Assembly (NCBI RefSeq): GCF_021412625.1
Contig: NZ_JAKCFI010000011.1
Span: 210,647 to 274,646, forward strand
From: Myxococcus stipitatus
GTDB lineage: Bacteria; Myxococcota; Myxococcia; Myxococcales; Myxococcaceae
Length of the DNA: 64,000 nt
Direction of reading: 5' to 3'
Shown here one piece after another: positions 50,803-58,744 of this stretch. Position numbers and translations under genes: made by a program. Within the stretch, counting starts at the first letter, position 1, and every line of letters begins with the position of its first letter. Under the pieces are notes generated by a model. That model was not told where the DNA came from and ran no database searches. It saw only the letters and a list, made by a program, of their open reading frames with translations.

Positions 50803-52044
50803 ATGAGTGCCAGCCCCCGATTGGTGGAGAAGGAAGGGTCCGCTCCCAGGCCCTCGGCCGAGGAGGCGCTCCGGGAGAAGCGGGGCCGCAGGGGCGCGCT
50901 GTTCCTGGGCTCCACCGCGGTGGCGATGGTCGCGGGGATCGGCGGCTACATGCTGCTCACGCGGGGCCAGGAGGCCACGGACAACGCGCAGGTGCAGGCG
51001 GACCTGGTGCCTATCAACGTTCGCGTGGGAGGTCCCGTGCTGCACGTGAACGTGGCGGACAACGCGCGGGTGAAGAAGGGGGACGTGCTGGTGGAGATCG
51101 ACCCGCGCGAGTACGCCGTCCGTCTCGCCCAGGCGGAGGCGGACCTGCTGTCCGCGCGCGCCCAGTCCCGCGCGGCCGAGTCCCAGATGCAGGTGGCGGA
51201 GGCGAGCGCGCGGGGCGGGGTGGCCGCGGCGCGTGCCGTGGTGTCCAGCAGCACGGCGGCGGTGAGCAGCGCCGCGGCCCAGGTGGAGGTGGCCCGCGCG
51301 GCCGTGGCCCGGGCGCAGACCGACGCCCAGCGCAAGGCGCTGGAGGTCGAGCGCGTGCAGCGGCTGCGTGCGTCGGAGGTCGCCGCCCAGCAGGAACTCG
51401 ACGATGCCCTGGCCGCGGACCAGGCCGCGCAGGCGTCCCTGGCCGGGGCCCGCGCGCAGCTCGCCGCGGCCGAGCAGGCCCACCAGGTCGCGCTCGGGAA
51501 GGTGGACGAGGCTCGGGGACAGCTGGACCAGAGCGCCCCCGTGGACGCGAAGATCGCCGTGGCGCGCGCCAGCACGGAGCTCGCCCGCGCCAGGGTCTCC
51601 GTCGCCGAGGCCGCGCTGGAGCAGGCGCGCCTGCAACTCGAGTTCACCCGGGTCCTCGCGCCAGCGGACGGAACCGTGTCCAAGCTGTCCGTACACGAAG
51701 GGCAACTCCTGACGTCGGGACAACCGGTGGCGAGGCTCGTCCCTCCCCACACGTATGTCGTCGCCAACTTCAAGGAGACCCAGGTCGGCCACATCCGCCC
51801 CGGCCAGCGCGTCGAGGTCCGGGTGGATGCCTTTCCAGGACTCACCCTGGCAGGGCAGGTGGAGAGTCTTTCAGGAGGGACGGGCGCCAGCTTCTCCCTG
51901 CTGCCACCCGACAACGCGTCGGGAAACTTCGTGAAGGTCGTGCAGCGCGTGCCCGTCCGGATCGCCTGGAAGAGCACGCCTGGAGACCTGCCCTTGCAGG
52001 CCGGCTTGTCGGCGGAAGTCACCGTCTACACCGCCGGCGAGTAG
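50803..52044 (+). CDS. HlyD/EmrA-family membrane fusion protein
   Basis: 413 residues. One membrane helix (GALFLGSTAVAMVAGIGGYML near residues 28-48), then a lipoyl/barrel-sandwich half (VPINVRVGGPVLHVNVADNA, VKKGDVLVEIDPREY), a long alanine-rich coiled-coil hairpin (~residues 110-270), the second lipoyl half (LEFTRVLAPADGTVSKLSVH) and a beta-barrel (VVANFKETQVGHIRPGQRVE). Periplasmic adaptor for the MFS pump encoded just upstream. An outer-membrane TolC-like partner is not in this window. Confidence 0.9.
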   Translation: MSASPRLVEKEGSAPRPSAEEALREKRGRRGALFLGSTAVAMVAGIGGYMLLTRGQEATDNAQVQADLVPINVRVGGPVLHVNVADNARVKKGDVLVEIDPREYAVRLAQAEADLLSARAQSRAAESQMQVAEASARGGVAAARAVVSSSTAAVSSAAAQVEVARAAVARAQTDAQRKALEVERVQRLRASEVAAQQELDDALAADQAAQASLAGARAQLAAAEQAHQVALGKVDEARGQLDQSAPVDAKIAVARASTELARARVSVAEAALEQARLQLEFTRVLAPADGTVSKLSVHEGQLLTSGQPVARLVPPHTYVVANFKETQVGHIRPGQRVEVRVDAFPGLTLAGQVESLSGGTGASFSLLPPDNASGNFVKVVQRVPVRIAWKSTPGDLPLQAGLSAEVTVYTAGE

Positions 52045-52145
52045 TTTTGCGGTGTGGATGTCTTTGGGTTGTCGCCTTGTCTCTGTGTTTTTGTTTGTGA
52101 TAAATGATTGCCTGATTATTCATGTCTTCCCCGCAGAGGGCCTCC
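52045..52145 (+). promoter_or_regulatory. AT-rich intergenic region, candidate promoter of the carrier-cysDNC operon
   Basis: 101 bases, far more AT-rich than the flanks. A weak promoter can be drawn: TTGTTT at 52092-52097 and GATTAT at 52115-52120, with a 17-base spacer. No palindrome is seen. The sharp drop in GC after the HlyD stop suggests a new transcription unit starts here. Confidence 0.4.
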
Positions 52146-52409
52146 ATGAACATCGAACAGTCTCCCATCACGCAGATGGAGCAGCGGATCGCCGGCTATT
52201 GGGGGGAGTTGCTGGGCCTCCAGGAGATTGGTCGGGGAGACCACTTCATCTCGCTCGGCGGCAACTCGCTGCTCGCGACGATGCTCGCCAACCGCATCGA
52301 GGAGGACATGGGCATCCGCCCGTCCATGGGGGAGTTGTTCAACACCCTGGGAGAGGTGGCGACGTTCTGTGAGCAGCTGGTGAGGGAGCAGTCGGAGGCG
52401 GGGAGATGA
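52146..52409 (+). CDS. Stand-alone phosphopantetheine carrier protein
   Basis: 87 residues from the ATG at 52146. FISLGGNSLLATMLANRIEE near residues 35-54 contains the Ser (GGNS) that receives the 4'-phosphopantetheine arm. Length and helix pattern are those of a free PCP/ACP. It probably holds the starter acid activated by the ligase at 36.8 kb, or a building block on which the acyl-CoA dehydrogenase or 2OG oxygenase acts, and hands it to the first C domain of the NRPS. The stop overlaps the cysD start (ATGA). Confidence 0.85.
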   Translation: MNIEQSPITQMEQRIAGYWGELLGLQEIGRGDHFISLGGNSLLATMLANRIEEDMGIRPSMGELFNTLGEVATFCEQLVREQSEAGR

Positions 52410-53311
52410 GCTACGAGCTGTCCCATCTCCAGGCCCTGGAGGCCGAGTCCCTCTTCATCATCCGCGAGGTGGTGGCCGAGTTCGCCCGCCCCGTGTTGTT
52501 GTTCTCGGGGGGCAAGGATTCGGCGGTGATGCTGTGGCTGGCCGAGAAGGCCTTTGCCCCGGCTCCGCTGCCCTTTCCCCTGATGCATGTCGACACCGGG
52601 CACAACTTTCCGGAGGTGCTCGAGTACAGGGACCAGCGCGCTGCGGCGCTAGGCGCGCGGCTGGAGGTGGCCTCGGTGCAGGCATTCATCGACGCCGGCC
52701 GGCTGACGGAGGAGAAGGGGCCGCGAGCCTCGCGCAATCGCTTGCAGACGGCGCCGCTGCTGGACGCCATCGAGAAGCACCAGTTCGACGCTGTCTTCGG
52801 AGGCGCGCGCCGTGACGAGGAGAAGGCGCGGGCGAAGGAGCGCGTCTTCTCCTTCCGGGACGAGTTCGGCCAGTGGGACCCGAAGAACCAGCGCCCGGAG
52901 CTCTGGAACCTCTACAACGGCCGTCACCGACGCGGCGAGCACATCCGCGTCTTCCCGCTGTCCAACTGGACCGAGATGGACATCTGGCAATACATCGCCC
53001 AGGAGCGCATTCCGCTCCCCTCCATCTATTACAGTCACCGGCGCGAGGTGTTCCGCCGCGACGGCATGCTGATGGCGTGTTCGCCCTACCTGCCGCTGCT
53101 CCCGGGGGAGCGGGCGACGACGGCCCAGGTGCGCTTCCGCACGGTCGGAGACATGACGTGCACCGCCTGTGTCGAGTCCACCGCCACCACGGTGGAGCAG
53201 GTCATCCAGGAGATCTCCGTGTCCCGGGTGACCGAGCGGGGCGCGAGCCGCGCGGACGACAAGTTCAGCGAGACGGCCATGGAAGACCGCAAGCGCGAGG
53301 GGTATTTCTAA
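52406..53311 (+). CDS. cysD: Sulfate adenylyltransferase subunit 2
   Basis: 301 residues, full length for the family. The PP-loop SGGKDSAVMLWLAEKAF near residues 35-51 binds ATP; PFPLMHVDTGHNFPEVLEYR near residues 55-74, GARRDEEKARAKERVFSFRD (~133-152) and the C-terminal KFSETAMEDRKREGYF are hallmark CysD sequences. With CysN it makes APS from ATP and sulfate. No cysteine-biosynthesis gene (cysH, cysI, cysJ) is nearby, so the role is PAPS supply for the sulfotransferase in this cluster rather than assimilation. Confidence 0.95.
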   Translation: MSYELSHLQALEAESLFIIREVVAEFARPVLLFSGGKDSAVMLWLAEKAFAPAPLPFPLMHVDTGHNFPEVLEYRDQRAAALGARLEVASVQAFIDAGRLTEEKGPRASRNRLQTAPLLDAIEKHQFDAVFGGARRDEEKARAKERVFSFRDEFGQWDPKNQRPELWNLYNGRHRRGEHIRVFPLSNWTEMDIWQYIAQERIPLPSIYYSHRREVFRRDGMLMACSPYLPLLPGERATTAQVRFRTVGDMTCTACVESTATTVEQVIQEISVSRVTERGASRADDKFSETAMEDRKREGYF

Positions 53312-54564
53312 TGGAGCTGCTCAGGTTCGCCACGGCGGGCTCGGTCGACGATGGGAAGAGCACCCTCATCGGTCGGCTGCTCTACGACACGAAGTCCATC
53401 TTCGAGGACCAGCTCTCGGCGGTGGAGCGCACGAGCAAGGCGCGAGGGGACGAGTACGTCAACCTGGCGCTGCTCATGGATGGCCTGCGCGCCGAGCGCG
53501 AGCAGGGCATCACCATCGATGTGGCCTACCGCTACTTCGCCACGCCGCGGCGCAAGTTCATCATCGCGGACACCCCGGGGCACATCCAGTACACGCGCAA
53601 CATGGTGACGGGCGCGTCGACCGCGGACCTCGCCCTGGTCCTGGTGGACGCGCGCAAGGGCATCCTCGAGCAGACGCGGCGCCATGCGTTCATCGCGTCG
53701 CTGCTGCGGGTGCCCCACGTGGTGCTCTGCATCAACAAGATGGACCTGGTGGACTACAGCGAGTCCGTCTTCGAGGCCATCAAGGACGAGTTCCGCAGGT
53801 TCTCCATGAAGCTGGAGCTCACGGACCTCACGTTCGTGCCTATCTCCGCGCTGAACGGCGACAACGTGGTGACGCGCTCGGCGAAGATGCCCTGGTACCA
53901 GGGCTCGGTGCTCCTGCACCACCTGGAGAACGTGCACATCGCGTCGGACCGGAACCTCGTCCAGGTGCGCTTCCCGGTGCAGTACGTGTCGAGGCCCATC
54001 TCCAAGAAGCTGCATGACTACCGGGCCTACTCGGGGCAGCTGCTGGGAGGCGTGGTGCGGCCGGGTGACGAGGTGAAGGTGCTGCCCTCGGGGTTCACCA
54101 CGCGCATCCGCTCCATCGAGCTGGCCGGTCGCCCCGTGGAGGAGGCCTTCCCGCCCATGTCCGTCAACATCTCGCTGACGGATGAGATCGACATCAGCCG
54201 GGGCGACATGCTCTGCCGGCCGGGCAACCCGCCCAGCGTCTCGCAGGACCTGGATGCCATGGTGTGCTGGATGGTGGAGCAGCCCCTGCAGCCCGGCGCG
54301 AAGCTGGCCATCAAGCACACCACGCGGCATGCCCGAGCCCTGGTGAAGGACCTCCAGTACCGCATCGACGTCAACACCCTCCACCGGGACGAGGAGTGCA
54401 GGGCGTTGAGGTTGAATGAGATTGGACGGCTGTCGTTGCGAACCACCGCGCCGCTCTTCTTCGACGAGTACCGGCGCAATCGCCATACGGGAAGTTTCAT
54501 CCTCATCGACGAGGCGACGAACGCCACCGTGGGCGCCGGGATGATCAACGGCCCGGCGGTCTGA
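53311..54564 (+). CDS. cysN: Sulfate adenylyltransferase subunit 1 (GTPase)
   Basis: 417 residues from the ATG at 53311, whose A is shared with the cysD stop. GTPase motifs: GSVDDGKSTLIGRLLYD near residues 10-26, DTPGHIQYTRNM near residues 88-99, and NKMD near 144-147. GTP hydrolysis drives APS formation by CysD. Only the GTPase and following beta-barrel domains are present; the CysC kinase is a separate gene rather than fused. Confidence 0.95.
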   Translation: MELLRFATAGSVDDGKSTLIGRLLYDTKSIFEDQLSAVERTSKARGDEYVNLALLMDGLRAEREQGITIDVAYRYFATPRRKFIIADTPGHIQYTRNMVTGASTADLALVLVDARKGILEQTRRHAFIASLLRVPHVVLCINKMDLVDYSESVFEAIKDEFRRFSMKLELTDLTFVPISALNGDNVVTRSAKMPWYQGSVLLHHLENVHIASDRNLVQVRFPVQYVSRPISKKLHDYRAYSGQLLGGVVRPGDEVKVLPSGFTTRIRSIELAGRPVEEAFPPMSVNISLTDEIDISRGDMLCRPGNPPSVSQDLDAMVCWMVEQPLQPGAKLAIKHTTRHARALVKDLQYRIDVNTLHRDEECRALRLNEIGRLSLRTTAPLFFDEYRRNRHTGSFILIDEATNATVGAGMINGPAV

Positions 54565-54642
54565 AGCGCGCGGCAGCGGTCTCCGAGTGGGTCCATACGC
54601 CTCCGCCATGGGTGGTGGCACAGACACGGGAGTGAGCCGAAC

Positions 54643-55233
54643 GTGAGTGCGCGAGAGGCGGTCGTGACACAGACGAGGGCGGGTTTGGCCCGGCCGGGCG
54701 GTTTCATCCTGTGGTTCACCGGGATGTCCGGGGCGGGGAAGAGCACGCTCTCCATGGCGGTGCGCCGCCGGTTGGAGGGGGCGCACTCCGTGGAGGTGAT
54801 CGACGGAGACGAGGTCCGCGCCTTCCTGTCGCGAGGGCTGGGCTTCACGCGGCCTGATCGCGAGGAGAACATCCGGCGCATCGGCTACGTGGCGAGGGTG
54901 CTCGCCAAGCACCGCGTGGCGGTCATCTCCGCCGCCATCTCTCCGTACCGCGAGTCGCGCGACGAGGTGCGGAGGTTGGCCACCGAGGCGGGCATCCCCT
55001 TCATCGAGGTGTATGCGCGGGCGAGCCTGGAGTCGCTCGTGCAACGCGACGTGAAGGGGCTCTACAAGAAGGCCCTGGCGGGAGAGATATCCCACTTCAC
55101 GGGCATCTCGGATCCCTATGAGCCCCCCGAGTCGCCGGAGGTGACGGTGCGCACCGACTCGGAGACGGTGGAGGCCGGAGTGGAGCGCATCCTCACCGCC
55201 TTGCGCGAGCGCGGGCTCATCGCGCGTTCCTGA
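54643..55233 (+). CDS. cysC: Adenylylsulfate kinase
   Basis: 196 residues from a GTG at 54643, 78 bases after cysN. P-loop GMSGAGKSTLS near residues 27-37; DGDEVRAFLSRGLGFTRPDR near residues 54-73 (the DGDxxR...LGF motif that binds APS) and ISPYRESRDEVRR near 99-111. Phosphorylates APS to PAPS, the donor for the sulfotransferase encoded in the opposite arm. Completes a dedicated CysD-CysN-CysC PAPS module within the NRPS cluster. Confidence 0.93.
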   Translation: MSAREAVVTQTRAGLARPGGFILWFTGMSGAGKSTLSMAVRRRLEGAHSVEVIDGDEVRAFLSRGLGFTRPDREENIRRIGYVARVLAKHRVAVISAAISPYRESRDEVRRLATEAGIPFIEVYARASLESLVQRDVKGLYKKALAGEISHFTGISDPYEPPESPEVTVRTDSETVEAGVERILTALRERGLIARS

Positions 55234-55318
55234 CCCAGTGGGCTCGCTGGGTGGTTGGTTTTTCGACGCCGGACACCAGTGAACACCGCCGTATTGCTTG
55301 CCCAGTCAGAGGATGGAT

Positions 55319-56119
55319 ATGAGAAATCTTTCAATGACTCCGCGCGGGTCGACGTGGAGTGTCTTCGCGGCCCAGGAGCTCGACCGGAATTCCTGGCGGC
55401 AGCTCATCCGCAACGAGATTCCCGCGGTGGTCATCCGGGGTTTCGCCACGCCGGAGGAGTGCGCGCGTCTGGTCGAACGCGCGCAGGCGATTGGCTTCGA
55501 GGCGTACAAGAACGTCGTGCCGCCGATCGACCGGATTGGCGCGACGGTGTTCGAGCACAACGGCGCGGATGTCTCGACCTATTTCGCGCGGGCGGAGCAG
55601 TGTCGGGCGATCCAGGGGGAGATCTTCGCGCAGTCGTTCTCTCCGCTCGAGCGCTTGATGAGCCGCTTGCGCGAGGCCACCGGGGCTCCGGTGCAGATCG
55701 CCGCGGATCCCCGGCGGGGGACCTACTGCGCGGGGCTCATCCGCCGCATCGAGAACGGGACGCTGCTCCACATCGACTATGCCCCCGCCGAGCAGCCGGA
55801 TTGGTGGGTGGCGCAGATCCAGGTCCAGCTCGCGTGGAACCTCTATCTGGAGCTCGATCCACAGAATCCCGGTAGGACCCACGTCTTCAACCGCGAGTGG
55901 GTGCCGGAGGACGAGGTCTACAAGCTGGCGGGGACGTATGGCTACAGCCGCCCGGTGGTCGAGGGCGCGGCGAAGTACACGCTGCGGCCCACGCTGGGGG
56001 ACGTGTACATCTTCAGCACGCGGAACTACCACGAGGTGGATTCGAGCGGGGGCCATCGCACGACGGTGACGTCGGCCATCGGGACGCACCCCGATGGGAG
56101 GATCGTCCTGTGGTCCTGA
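55319..56119 (+). CDS. 2-oxoglutarate/Fe(II)-dependent oxygenase
   Basis: 266 residues from the ATG at 55319 with GAGG six bases upstream. The iron facial triad is visible: HID in LLHIDYAPAEQPDW near residues 150-152 and the distal His in STRNYHEVDSS near residue 238, with Arg in GGHRTTVTS near residue 246 for 2-oxoglutarate. The fold looks like the PKHD/prolyl-hydroxylase type. It would hydroxylate, desaturate or cyclise an amino acid or carrier-bound intermediate in this cluster. Its stop overlaps the next GTG start by 10 bases. Confidence 0.8.
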   Translation: MRNLSMTPRGSTWSVFAAQELDRNSWRQLIRNEIPAVVIRGFATPEECARLVERAQAIGFEAYKNVVPPIDRIGATVFEHNGADVSTYFARAEQCRAIQGEIFAQSFSPLERLMSRLREATGAPVQIAADPRRGTYCAGLIRRIENGTLLHIDYAPAEQPDWWVAQIQVQLAWNLYLELDPQNPGRTHVFNREWVPEDEVYKLAGTYGYSRPVVEGAAKYTLRPTLGDVYIFSTRNYHEVDSSGGHRTTVTSAIGTHPDGRIVLWS

Positions 56120-57252
56120 CCGCCCACCCGGGGTGTACCGCGGCGGTGATGCACGGTGCCGACCGCCCCGTGGAGCTCCAGCACTTCCCCGCGCCGGAGC
56201 TGGCGCCGGGGGAGGTGCTCCTCGAGACGCTCTTCTCCGAAGTCTGCGGGACGGACGTCCACCTGTCGCACGGTCGGCTCGCCGGTGTGCCGTATCCCAT
56301 CATCCCCGGCCATGTCTCCGTCGGCAGGGTGCTGGCGGTGCGCGGAGAGCCGCGTGACGTGGACGGGCGCCCCGTGCGCGTCGGGAGCATCGTCACCTTC
56401 CTCGACGTCGTCGGGACCTGCAACGCCTGTTGGTTCTGTCTCGTCGCCAAGACGCCGAACCGCTGTCCCTCGCGGCGCGTGTATGGAGTCACCTGTTCGG
56501 CGAAGGAGGGGCTGTACGGGGGGTGGTCGCAGCTCATCACCCTGAAAGCCGGGGTGGCCATCCTGGAGGTGCCGCCGACGCTCGCGCCGGAGCGGGTGAT
56601 CGCGGGAGGCTGCGCATTGCCGACCGCGATCCACGCGGTCGACACGGCGCGTATCCAGCTGGGAGATCGCGTGCTGGTCCAGGGGGCGGGGCCGGTGGGG
56701 CTGAGCGCGGCGACGCTGGCCCTGCTCTCGGGGGCTGGCGCCGTCTATGTCGTCGAACGTCACGAGGTGCGACTGGCGATGGCCCGCGAGTTCGGGGTCG
56801 ATGAGGCCATCCGGCTCGACGAGACGGGCTCACGCGGCCACGTGGAGCGGGTTCTCTCGCTCACCGAGGGGCGTGGTGTGGACGTGACCATCGAGGCCAC
56901 CGGCGTGCCCGCCGCGGTCAAGGACGGCATCCGGATGACGCGTGACGGAGGGCGTTACGTGGTCGTCGGGCACTACACGGACCATGGCGAGGTGGGCATC
57001 AATCCCCACACGGAGATCAATCGGAAGCACCTCGAGGTCCGTGGCGTGTGGGGCGTGGACTTCAGCCATTTCCATCGAATGCTCCGCATCCTGGACCGGT
57101 ACGGCGCCAGGGTCGCGGGGGGAAGAGGGTGGGAGCACATGGTCAGCCGCACCTATGGCCTCGAAGAGGTGAACCAGGCCCTTTCCGATGTCGAGACGGG
57201 TCGCATCGTGAAGGGGCTCATCCGCCCCAATCCCGTTCGGCCCTCGCCATGA
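56110..57252 (+). CDS. Zinc-dependent medium-chain dehydrogenase
   Basis: 380 residues from the GTG at 56110. Catalytic zinc ligands: Cys in SEVCGTDVHL near residue 47, His in IIPGHVSVGRV near residue 66. Structural zinc: CNACWFCLVAKTPNRC near residues 104-119 holds four Cys. NAD(P) loop: GAGPVGLSAATLALLSGAG near residues 197-215. Resembles threonine/sorbitol-type dehydrogenases, which interconvert secondary alcohols and ketones. Fits oxidation or reduction of a hydroxyl introduced by the transketolase step or the oxygenase. Confidence 0.85.
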   Translation: MVLTAHPGCTAAVMHGADRPVELQHFPAPELAPGEVLLETLFSEVCGTDVHLSHGRLAGVPYPIIPGHVSVGRVLAVRGEPRDVDGRPVRVGSIVTFLDVVGTCNACWFCLVAKTPNRCPSRRVYGVTCSAKEGLYGGWSQLITLKAGVAILEVPPTLAPERVIAGGCALPTAIHAVDTARIQLGDRVLVQGAGPVGLSAATLALLSGAGAVYVVERHEVRLAMAREFGVDEAIRLDETGSRGHVERVLSLTEGRGVDVTIEATGVPAAVKDGIRMTRDGGRYVVVGHYTDHGEVGINPHTEINRKHLEVRGVWGVDFSHFHRMLRILDRYGARVAGGRGWEHMVSRTYGLEEVNQALSDVETGRIVKGLIRPNPVRPSP

Positions 57253-58124
57253 CGGCCGCTCCGCCCCCTGTCGCCGTGTCATCCCGGAGACCCGCCCTGG
57301 GCTTCATCGGTGGCGGGGTGATGGCCGAGGCGTTGATTGGCGCGGTCACCGGGGCCTGTCTGGTCGCGCCCGGGGCGATCCTCGTTGGCGAGGTCAGCGA
57401 GGAGCGTCGCCGCGTGCTCCGTGAGAGACACGGGGTCGGCGTCACCAAGGACAACCTCGCGGCGGCGGGCGCGGAGCTCGTCGTGCTGGCCGTGAAGCCG
57501 CAGCATCTGGGGAGCGTCCTCAAGCAGCTGCGTGGACGGCTCCGGGAGGACACGATTGTCGTCAGCATCGTCGCGGGCGCGCGGCTGAGGACGCTGTGCG
57601 AGGGGCTCGGGCACGGGCTCGTCGTTCGGGCCATGCCCAACACCCCCGCGCGTGTCCGCAAGGCGGCGACCTTCTGGAGAGCGAGCGCGGACTTGAGCGT
57701 GCCGGCATTGGGGCGGGTGCGCTCACTGTTGGGGGCGCTCGGCACGGAGGTGGAGGTCGACGACGAGGCGGGCGTGGAGATGGCCACGGGGCTCGCCGGG
57801 CCGATGCCCGCCTTCGTCTATCTCTTCATCGAGGCGTTCATCGACGCTGGCGTGGCCCTGGGGCTGTCGCGCGAGCAGGCCACGCTGGCGACCGTGGAGA
57901 GCATGCGCGGGAGCCTGGAGCTGCTGCTGCGCACCCAGGAGTCCCCGGCGGCGTTGCGTGCTCAGGTCACCAGTCCGGGGGGCGCGACGCTGGCGGGTCT
58001 GAAGGTGTTCGAGAGCGAGGGCGTCCGGGAGATGGTGGACGCGGCGGTCCGCGCGGTACACGCCCGTGCGCAGGAGCTGGGTCAGCTCGCGCTCGCTTCG
58101 CGTGAGCCGGGGAAGGACGGCTGA
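57249..58124 (+). CDS. Pyrroline-5-carboxylate reductase-like imine reductase
   Basis: 291 residues; ATG overlaps the previous stop (ATGA). Rossmann start LGFIGGGVMAEALIGAVTG near residues 17-35, AVKPQHLGSVLKQL near 82-95, VRAMPNTPARVRKAA near residues 125-139, and the C-terminal domain with GLAGPMPAFVYLFIEAFIDA near 183-202 and VTSPGGATLAGL near 241-252. This is a ProC-family protein that reduces cyclic imines with NAD(P)H. A second-copy ProC inside an NRPS cluster suggests a dedicated cyclic imine intermediate, consistent with proline-like A-domain codes. Housekeeping proline synthesis cannot be excluded. Confidence 0.85.
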   Translation: MTAAPPPVAVSSRRPALGFIGGGVMAEALIGAVTGACLVAPGAILVGEVSEERRRVLRERHGVGVTKDNLAAAGAELVVLAVKPQHLGSVLKQLRGRLREDTIVVSIVAGARLRTLCEGLGHGLVVRAMPNTPARVRKAATFWRASADLSVPALGRVRSLLGALGTEVEVDDEAGVEMATGLAGPMPAFVYLFIEAFIDAGVALGLSREQATLATVESMRGSLELLLRTQESPAALRAQVTSPGGATLAGLKVFESEGVREMVDAAVRAVHARAQELGQLALASREPGKDG

Positions 58125-58159
58125 CTCTCGCTCGCGCGGGGAGAGCCACGGACCGCCGG

Positions 58160-58204
58160 GGCTCATGGGGCGCCACGTGTCAGTCGTGGCGGGGCCCGTG
58201 AGCC
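58160..58204 (+). terminator. Candidate terminator after the biosynthetic cluster
   Basis: GGCTCA (58160-58165) and GCCAC (58172-58176) can pair with TGAGCC (58199-58204) and GTGGC (58186-58190), leaving a GC-rich internal loop. It lies 35 bases past the ProC-like gene, at the point where gene orientation changes. No T-run. Confidence 0.4.
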
Positions 58205-58251
58205 CACGGGCGGCAGGTGTTGGGCTCGTGCGATGGAGTTGTCGGTGCGAG

Positions 58252-58518
58252 CTACAGGCACTCGCTATTGACATACTCGATGAAGTAGGGGGACCTGATG
58301 CCAGTGCGCAATGGCGTCTGGCGACAGAAGCAGCGATCCGAGCCGACCTCCGTGGTGTACGTGGCGTCGTTGTAATAGACCGTCAAGGAGTCCGTCAGGC
58401 ACGTGTACAACGCGGCTTCATTCGAGGCCAGGTCGGCTTGCGGCTCCAGGTCGGCTTCGCTCTCGCCACAGCCAGACTGAAGTCCGATGATGGCAAGCCC
58501 CAAGAACAGTGTACGCAT
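58252..58518 (-). CDS. Small Cys-containing lipoprotein
   Basis: 88 residues. MRTLFLGLAIIGLQSGC is a lipoprotein signal with Cys at residue 17. The mature part has an acidic stretch (ESEADLEPQADLASNEAALY), then a short domain with four Cys (YTCLTD, DRCFCRQ, NSEC). It resembles the small secreted lipoproteins common in myxobacteria. Function unknown; GAGGAG upstream supports the start. Confidence 0.65.
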   Translation of the reverse strand: MRTLFLGLAIIGLQSGCGESEADLEPQADLASNEAALYTCLTDSLTVYYNDATYTTEVGSDRCFCRQTPLRTGIRSPYFIEYVNSECL

Positions 58519-58744
58519 TGCTCCTCCGAATGGATGTGGTGCTCTGCTCAATCACTGCACTGGCATGATGCCATGAATGACTTGCGCGAGTACATGCGGG
58601 GAGCTTCGTGGCGGCCGAAGCGCTTGGGGCCGCTGACGACTGTCTTCAGGGAAGTGTGTTGCCCTGGGGCATCTTGCTCTGGCGGGGGTAGTGCCGACCC
58701 CTGTCAGGGGGGATGGGCACTGCGCGCTTGCTGCATTTGGGGCG

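Noticed and set aside
48421..51792. A 1,123-codon open frame on the minus strand opposite the NRPS end, exporter and HlyD genes
   Set aside because: It is made of Arg/His/Gln-rich low-complexity sequence that mirrors GC-rich coding on the plus strand; the plus-strand genes have clear families and ribosome sites.
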